64,000 bases of DNA, taken from the NCBI GenBank assembly GCA_028293625.1, contig JAQGOL010000002.1, positions 124,001-188,000 of the forward strand, written 5' to 3'. Positions 60,210-64,000 of this stretch are shown piece by piece. Origin of the DNA: Chthoniobacteraceae bacterium. Its GTDB lineage: Bacteria > Verrucomicrobiota > Verrucomicrobiia > Chthoniobacterales > Chthoniobacteraceae. The notes under the pieces are model-generated. The model saw nothing but the letters and a program-made list of their open reading frames with translations. It made no database searches and had not been told where the DNA came from. The position numbers and the translations under genes are program-made. Each line of letters starts with the position of its first letter. Position 1 is the first letter of the stretch.

Positions 60210-62081
60210 TTGATAATGACTTGTCTGAAAAATATCCGCGGCTTGTTCTTTGCAGCCGCCCACGTTGGTTTGCTGGGAGTCTGTTCCGCCGATGACCTTG
60301 CTATTGGAGATTTCAAAGGGCCCGGTTACGGCGACTGGAAAGCAACCGGCACAGCGTTCCAAAAAGGTCCAGCTTCCGGCGACCTTCTTTCAAAGCTCGA
60401 GATTGAAAACGCATCCGGTGCGGGCGTTGCCAGCAGCGAGATCGATGGGGACAAACCGACGGGCACCCTTACTTCCACCGAATTTAAGATCTCCAAAAAG
60501 TATATCTCCTTCCGAATCAGCGGCGGTAACTACGAGTATCATACCTGCCTGAACCTGCTCATTAACGGCAAGGTGGTGCGCAGTGCCACGGGCTGGAAAA
60601 GCGATCGACTCGTTTCCGTCAGCTGGGAGGTAAGCCGCTTTATGGGCCGGGCCGCGCAGGTGCAAATCATGGATGAAGCCAGCGGCGATTGGGGGCACAT
60701 CAACGTCGATCAGATTATTCAAACGGACAAGCCCGAGCGCCTGCCCGTCGTCACTGAGCCGCTCTACCACGAGTTGCTGCGCCCGCAGTTTCACTTCACT
60801 GCCCGCCAGTGGACTGTCGATCGGCTTAATCCCGGCATGAGGGAAGAAGGTTGGATCAATGATCTCAATGGCTTGATCTATTATGAAGGTGAGTATCACC
60901 TTTTTGCTCAACGCTGGGCCAAATGCTGGATCCATGCAGTAAGCAAAGATCTTATCCACTGGACGGAATTGGAGCCTGCATTCCGGGAGGAGACCCTGGG
61001 CAGCGGCGTTCAATCCGGAACGTGTGTGGTCGATTACCACAATACCTCAGGCCTTTCCCACGACCCGGCCAACCCGCCAATGATTGCGTTCTGGTCGCGT
61101 TTCGACAATCGCACCCAATGCCTCTCATATAGCCTGGATCATGGCCGCACCTGGACGCTCTATGAGAAGAACCCCATCATGGTTTTTCCCGAGCGCGATC
61201 CCAAGGTCTTCTGGCACGCTCCCAGCAATCAGTGGGTCATGATGATGTACGGGGAAGGTAAATACCACATCTTTACCTCGAAGAATTTGTCGGAGTGGAA
61301 GAATGAAAATCATCCCATCGGCGATAGCTACGAGTGCCCGGACTTCTTTGAACTACCCGTCGACAGTGATCAGAGTAACAAGAAATGGGTGCTGATTCAG
61401 GGGAATGGAAATTACTCGATTGGCACCTTCAATGGTACCGAGTTCAAGGAAGAGACCAAGCGTTTCGCCTGCGATGTAGGCCCGAATTTCTATGCCACGC
61501 AAAGCTGGCACAATACAGACACCGGCGATGGCCGGCGAATCCAGACCGCCTGGATGCGAGGGGCTGATTTTATCGATATGCCATTCAGCCAGATGATCAG
61601 TTTTCCCTGCGAGTTGACCCTCCATGCCACGCCCGCCGGTCTCCGGGTTTTCCGTCAGCCGATCCGGGAAATCGCTACTCTGCACAATGGGCAGGATACC
61701 TGGACAAACCGCACGCTAGGCAAGGACCAGACTCTTTTGCTGGAACCTTCAGGGCAATTGTTTCACATCAAGGCGGAGGTCAGCATCAAAGAAGGAGCCA
61801 GGCTGATTTTTAATCTGCGAGGCGTTCCGGTAATCCTTACCTCCAGGACGCTTGAGTCGGGGCACAAGCCGGCTTCTGTTCAGGACGAAATCAGGAAAGT
61901 GGAACTGCTCGTGGATCGCACCTCCATCGAAACCTTTGTGAACCAAGGCGAGATTTCGTCCACCAGATACGTTCTTCCCAAAACAAGCGGCCTTTCCGTG
62001 AAAGCAGAAGGCGGCCCCGTCACGATTCATTCGCTTACTGTCTATCCGCTTAACTCGGCATGGGCCAATAATCCGGATTAA
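60210..62081 (+). CDS. glycoside hydrolase family 32 (fructan hydrolase/levanase-like)
   Basis: 623 residues with a signal peptide (MIMTCLKNIRGLFFAAAHVG, then LLGVCSADD). An N-terminal beta-sandwich (about 30-170) precedes the five-blade propeller. The nucleophile Asp218 is in EEGWINDLNGLIYYEGEYH (normally W.NDPNG, here Leu for Pro), the transition-state Asp320 in FPERDPKVFW (normally FRDPKV) and the acid/base Glu365 in SYECPDFFEL. The C-terminal beta-sandwich has LVDRTSIETFVNQGEISSTR. It hydrolyses beta-fructosides outside the cytoplasm. No SusCD-type transporter is adjacent. Confidence 0.93.
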   Translation: MIMTCLKNIRGLFFAAAHVGLLGVCSADDLAIGDFKGPGYGDWKATGTAFQKGPASGDLLSKLEIENASGAGVASSEIDGDKPTGTLTSTEFKISKKYISFRISGGNYEYHTCLNLLINGKVVRSATGWKSDRLVSVSWEVSRFMGRAAQVQIMDEASGDWGHINVDQIIQTDKPERLPVVTEPLYHELLRPQFHFTARQWTVDRLNPGMREEGWINDLNGLIYYEGEYHLFAQRWAKCWIHAVSKDLIHWTELEPAFREETLGSGVQSGTCVVDYHNTSGLSHDPANPPMIAFWSRFDNRTQCLSYSLDHGRTWTLYEKNPIMVFPERDPKVFWHAPSNQWVMMMYGEGKYHIFTSKNLSEWKNENHPIGDSYECPDFFELPVDSDQSNKKWVLIQGNGNYSIGTFNGTEFKEETKRFACDVGPNFYATQSWHNTDTGDGRRIQTAWMRGADFIDMPFSQMISFPCELTLHATPAGLRVFRQPIREIATLHNGQDTWTNRTLGKDQTLLLEPSGQLFHIKAEVSIKEGARLIFNLRGVPVILTSRTLESGHKPASVQDEIRKVELLVDRTSIETFVNQGEISSTRYVLPKTSGLSVKAEGGPVTIHSLTVYPLNSAWANNPD

Positions 62082-62127
62082 CAAATTTGAGGCTGACGAG
62101 GCAAATCAAGCCATATACTTCCCGTTT

Positions 62128-62430
62128 CTATTTGGACTTATCTGTCCAGGGCCGGCCCGAGGGTTTTGACCGGGTCCTCTCCGGCTTGGTGATGCCAGCA
62201 AGTTGCTTGCTCGGATCCCAGCCTTCAGGCGCGGCAACGCCTTTGCCTGACCACTTCATACCGGCGTTGACCCAGCGCTGGCGGCCTTCTTCATACGAGA
62301 GGCCTTTATCCTCATCGTCCACACCGAATTGAAATCCGCAGCAGGGGCAAATCTCATACGATCCACCGCCCGATGCCGAATGGGGCGGTTCCTGAAGACC
62401 GGGATAAGCGCAAACAGGGCAAGTGTGCAT
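62128..62430 (-). CDS. CPCC-type cysteine-rich small protein
   Basis: 100 residues. CPVCAYPGLQEPPHSASGGG and SYEICPCCGFQFGVDDEDKG match the CPCC family (CPVCGYP.L.E......YEICPCCGFQFG.DD), probably one zinc ribbon. A basic C-terminus follows. Function unknown. Convergent with GH32. Confidence 0.88.
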   Translation of the reverse strand: MHTCPVCAYPGLQEPPHSASGGGSYEICPCCGFQFGVDDEDKGLSYEEGRQRWVNAGMKWSGKGVAAPEGWDPSKQLAGITKPERTRSKPSGRPWTDKSK

Positions 62431-62463
62431 AGGATAGGAAATGTTTAAGTGTAGGATGGGTGC

Positions 62464-63198
62464 TCACCGTTTAAGCTGAATCGGTTTGCCTGGTTGGCGT
62501 TGGAAATAGTCAGAGCTTTTGGGTTTAAAGTAAGTTTTGGCGGTGCCGTCTTTGGTGTAGGCCCCGAATGAATGCGTTTTGGGATCCCACGTGCGCAAGG
62601 TGTTGTCGTTCTCATCGAACTTGGCGGGTAATCCCTGGTCGATCGCGCGCTGAAGAAACTCCCATGCCTGTCGCGCGTAATCGTCGGGACTGCTTGCATG
62701 GAAGTCTCCGCCATGACGTTCAAAATGATCAGGAAGCGATGACAGATTCCCCCAGATTTGCCGGGTCGGCGGAGTTCTTCCCTCAATCGGCAGTATGGTA
62801 AAACCACCCCTTGGCACCGGGGCCGATGGCGGTGATTTCGTCGATGCCCCTCTTTCGATATTGCCTCCGGGGCGGCTTGCCGTGCCGGAGGTCGTGAAGC
62901 TTCCCGAAGTAAGTAAATAACGGGCCGTGCCGACCGAATAGTAATAAGTTTGTCCCGGATCAAGACCGTCCAACGTGACGCTATGTTCAAAGCCGACGCC
63001 GTCTCCGGCCTTGCCATCCAGCTTCTCCTTGCTGATCCCGAAGTATACCCGCGTTCCGCAGGAAACGTCTGTCTTCCAGCGAATCACCGCGCTTGTGCCT
63101 GTGACTGTCGCTTTTGGTCCCTCTACCACCGAAGCAGCCCGGACATCGCAGAGCGTCTGAAGCAAGAGCGCAACAAGGAACGCGAAAATGGTCTTCAT
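62464..63198 (-). CDS. secreted FN3 protein with nuclease-toxin-like C-terminus
   Basis: 244 residues from the ATG at 63196-63198 (signal MKTIFAFLVALLLQTLCDVR). Residues 23-105 are a fibronectin III-like domain (TSAVIRWKTDVSCGTRVYFG, LDGLDPGQTYYYSVGTARY). After a Pro/Ser/Gly linker, residues 148-236 match a domain often at the C-terminus of contact-dependent or polymorphic toxins: DHFERHGGDFHASSPDDYAR, QAWEFLQRAI, LRTWDPKTHSFGAYTKDGTA and KTYFKP (barnase/EndoU/colicin-like BECR RNase type). Candidate catalytic residues are His158, His162, Asp165 and the TYFKP Tyr/Lys. No immunity gene is recognised nearby. Confidence 0.6.
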   Translation of the reverse strand: MKTIFAFLVALLLQTLCDVRAASVVEGPKATVTGTSAVIRWKTDVSCGTRVYFGISKEKLDGKAGDGVGFEHSVTLDGLDPGQTYYYSVGTARYLLTSGSFTTSGTASRPGGNIERGASTKSPPSAPVPRGGFTILPIEGRTPPTRQIWGNLSSLPDHFERHGGDFHASSPDDYARQAWEFLQRAIDQGLPAKFDENDNTLRTWDPKTHSFGAYTKDGTAKTYFKPKSSDYFQRQPGKPIQLKR

Positions 63199-63530
63199 AA
63201 AAAGCTGAGAGTGACGAGTCGGATTATACGATGCAACCGGCTTTTCCACGCGGCCAGTGAGATTACGTGGTGCCGGCTCATTGATGTCCGCCTCGTATCG
63301 AAGTTAAGTATTTATTACTGTCGGCGGTTCCGTGTTGGGCCGCTTTGGCGAGGGCAGCTTAATTTGCACTTGCGGCGGATTGCGAGCCTGCCTCCTGGTT
63401 ATGGTGAGGCACGAAATAAGGTATTTCCCGGCAAGCCTCCGGCGTGAGTTATTGGGTCATGACAAAATCACTGCCAGCGAACGGGCTAAGCCAGGCCGAA
63501 CCCGCGAAGCCGGGTTCGGAAGATCGGACG
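63199..63530. other. gap without a supported gene
   Basis: Divergent intergenic region between the FN3 protein gene and the LLM oxidoreductase gene. No gene or RNA element recognised. An in-frame ATG at 63459 could extend the oxidoreductase by 24 residues ([20 protein letters not shown]), but these look like a non-conserved leader. Confidence 0.4.
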
Positions 63531-64000
63531 ATGCAAATCGGTGTGGATAGTTTTGCCGCGCGATCAACGGACGATGGCAGCGTTATCACTCCTTCCAACC
63601 GGCTGCGCGAGTTGATCGAGCGGATCGTCCATGCCGACCAGGTCGGCTTGGATGTCTTTGGAGTCGGCGAGCATCATCGCTCGGACTACCTCGATTCCGC
63701 GCCTGCGGTTATTCTGGCTGCCGCCGCTGCGCGCACCCATCAGATCCGCCTGACCAGCGCGGTGACAGTCCTAAGCGCTGCTGATCCTGTCCGAGTATTC
63801 CAGAATTTCGCCACCCTCGATCTCCTCTCGCAAGGCCGGGCGGAAATGGTCGTCGGGCGCGGTTCGTTCATCGAATCGTTTCCGTTGTTCGGTCTTGAAC
63901 TTAAAGACTACGACTCGCTATTTACCGAAAAGCTGGATCTGCTCCTCAACATCAGGAAGAACGAATTTGTCCATTGGTCCGGCGAGCACCGCGCCGCTCT
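63531..64000 (+). CDS. LLM-class (luciferase-like) flavin-dependent oxidoreductase, 5' part
   Basis: 157 residues visible from the ATG at 63531 ([20 protein letters not shown]); the 3' end is beyond the window. Family pattern: [60 protein letters not shown] and [18 protein letters not shown], which build the TIM-barrel face for FMN/F420. The substrate is unknown. Divergent from the FN3-toxin-like gene. Confidence 0.9.
   Translation, partial: MQIGVDSFAARSTDDGSVITPSNRLRELIERIVHADQVGLDVFGVGEHHRSDYLDSAPAVILAAAAARTHQIRLTSAVTVLSAADPVRVFQNFATLDLLSQGRAEMVVGRGSFIESFPLFGLELKDYDSLFTEKLDLLLNIRKNEFVHWSGEHRAA

Overview
The window looks like a chromosomal piece of a GC-rich, Gram-negative bacterium of the PVC group, most likely Verrucomicrobiota. 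The main clues are three large PVC-type secreted cytochrome/dehydrogenase proteins (PSD1/DUF1549-DUF1553, DUF1592 with a DUF1552 partner, and a GDSL-like/heme-binding CxxCH fusion), a FadL-type outer membrane protein, and core genes without Shine-Dalgarno sequences. Lineage is inferred from gene families, not from a marker-gene tree.

Layout. 1-5.6 kb (minus strand): partial FadL-like porin, TraB/GumN-like membrane protein, squalene/phytoene synthase, polytopic membrane protein, a 17-copy 21-bp repeat that encodes coiled-coil heptads, and a frameshifted HKD-like gene. 5.9-10.4 kb: small, mostly plus-strand orphan genes separated by imperfect inverted repeats that resemble integron attC sites, plus an IS3-family remnant and a repeat-rich secreted protein; I read this as a relic gene-cassette array. 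10.8-23.6 kb: a defence island on the minus strand: vapBC, hsdM, hsdS, a GIY-YIG/DUF4357 protein, an AAA ATPase with a Toprim-like partner, hsdR and a YgjP-type metallopeptidase. 23.7-34 kb: DUF1460 amidase-like protein, a PSD1 cytochrome protein, deoC, glutaredoxin, an RRM protein with a long leader, L,D-transpeptidase, upp, N-acetylmuramoyl-alanine amidase and a YmdB-like phosphodiesterase. 34-44.3 kb: a GYF/Yip1 and DUF2752 pair diverging from a tightly overlapping plus-strand operon of zinc-finger membrane proteins, DUF4129, DUF4350, MoxR ATPase, DUF58, SpoIIM-like and RDD proteins.

44.4-47.3 kb is the classical translation block tRNA-Thr, tuf, tRNA-Trp, secE, nusG, rplK, but it stops at a strong terminator after rplK with no rplA. 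47.4-53.1 kb holds the DUF1592-DUF1552 pair. 53-64 kb has a cation/proton antiporter, OsmC, the 1,443-residue dehydrogenase-cytochrome fusion, a RibK-like small protein, a GH32 fructan hydrolase, a CPCC protein, a secreted FN3 protein with a nuclease-toxin-like tail and a partial LLM-class flavin oxidoreductase.

As a whole, the island at 11.6-23.6 kb would protect against foreign DNA, the MoxR block probably builds or remodels an envelope complex, and the PVC cytochrome proteins with GH32 suit a heterotrophic polysaccharide degrader.
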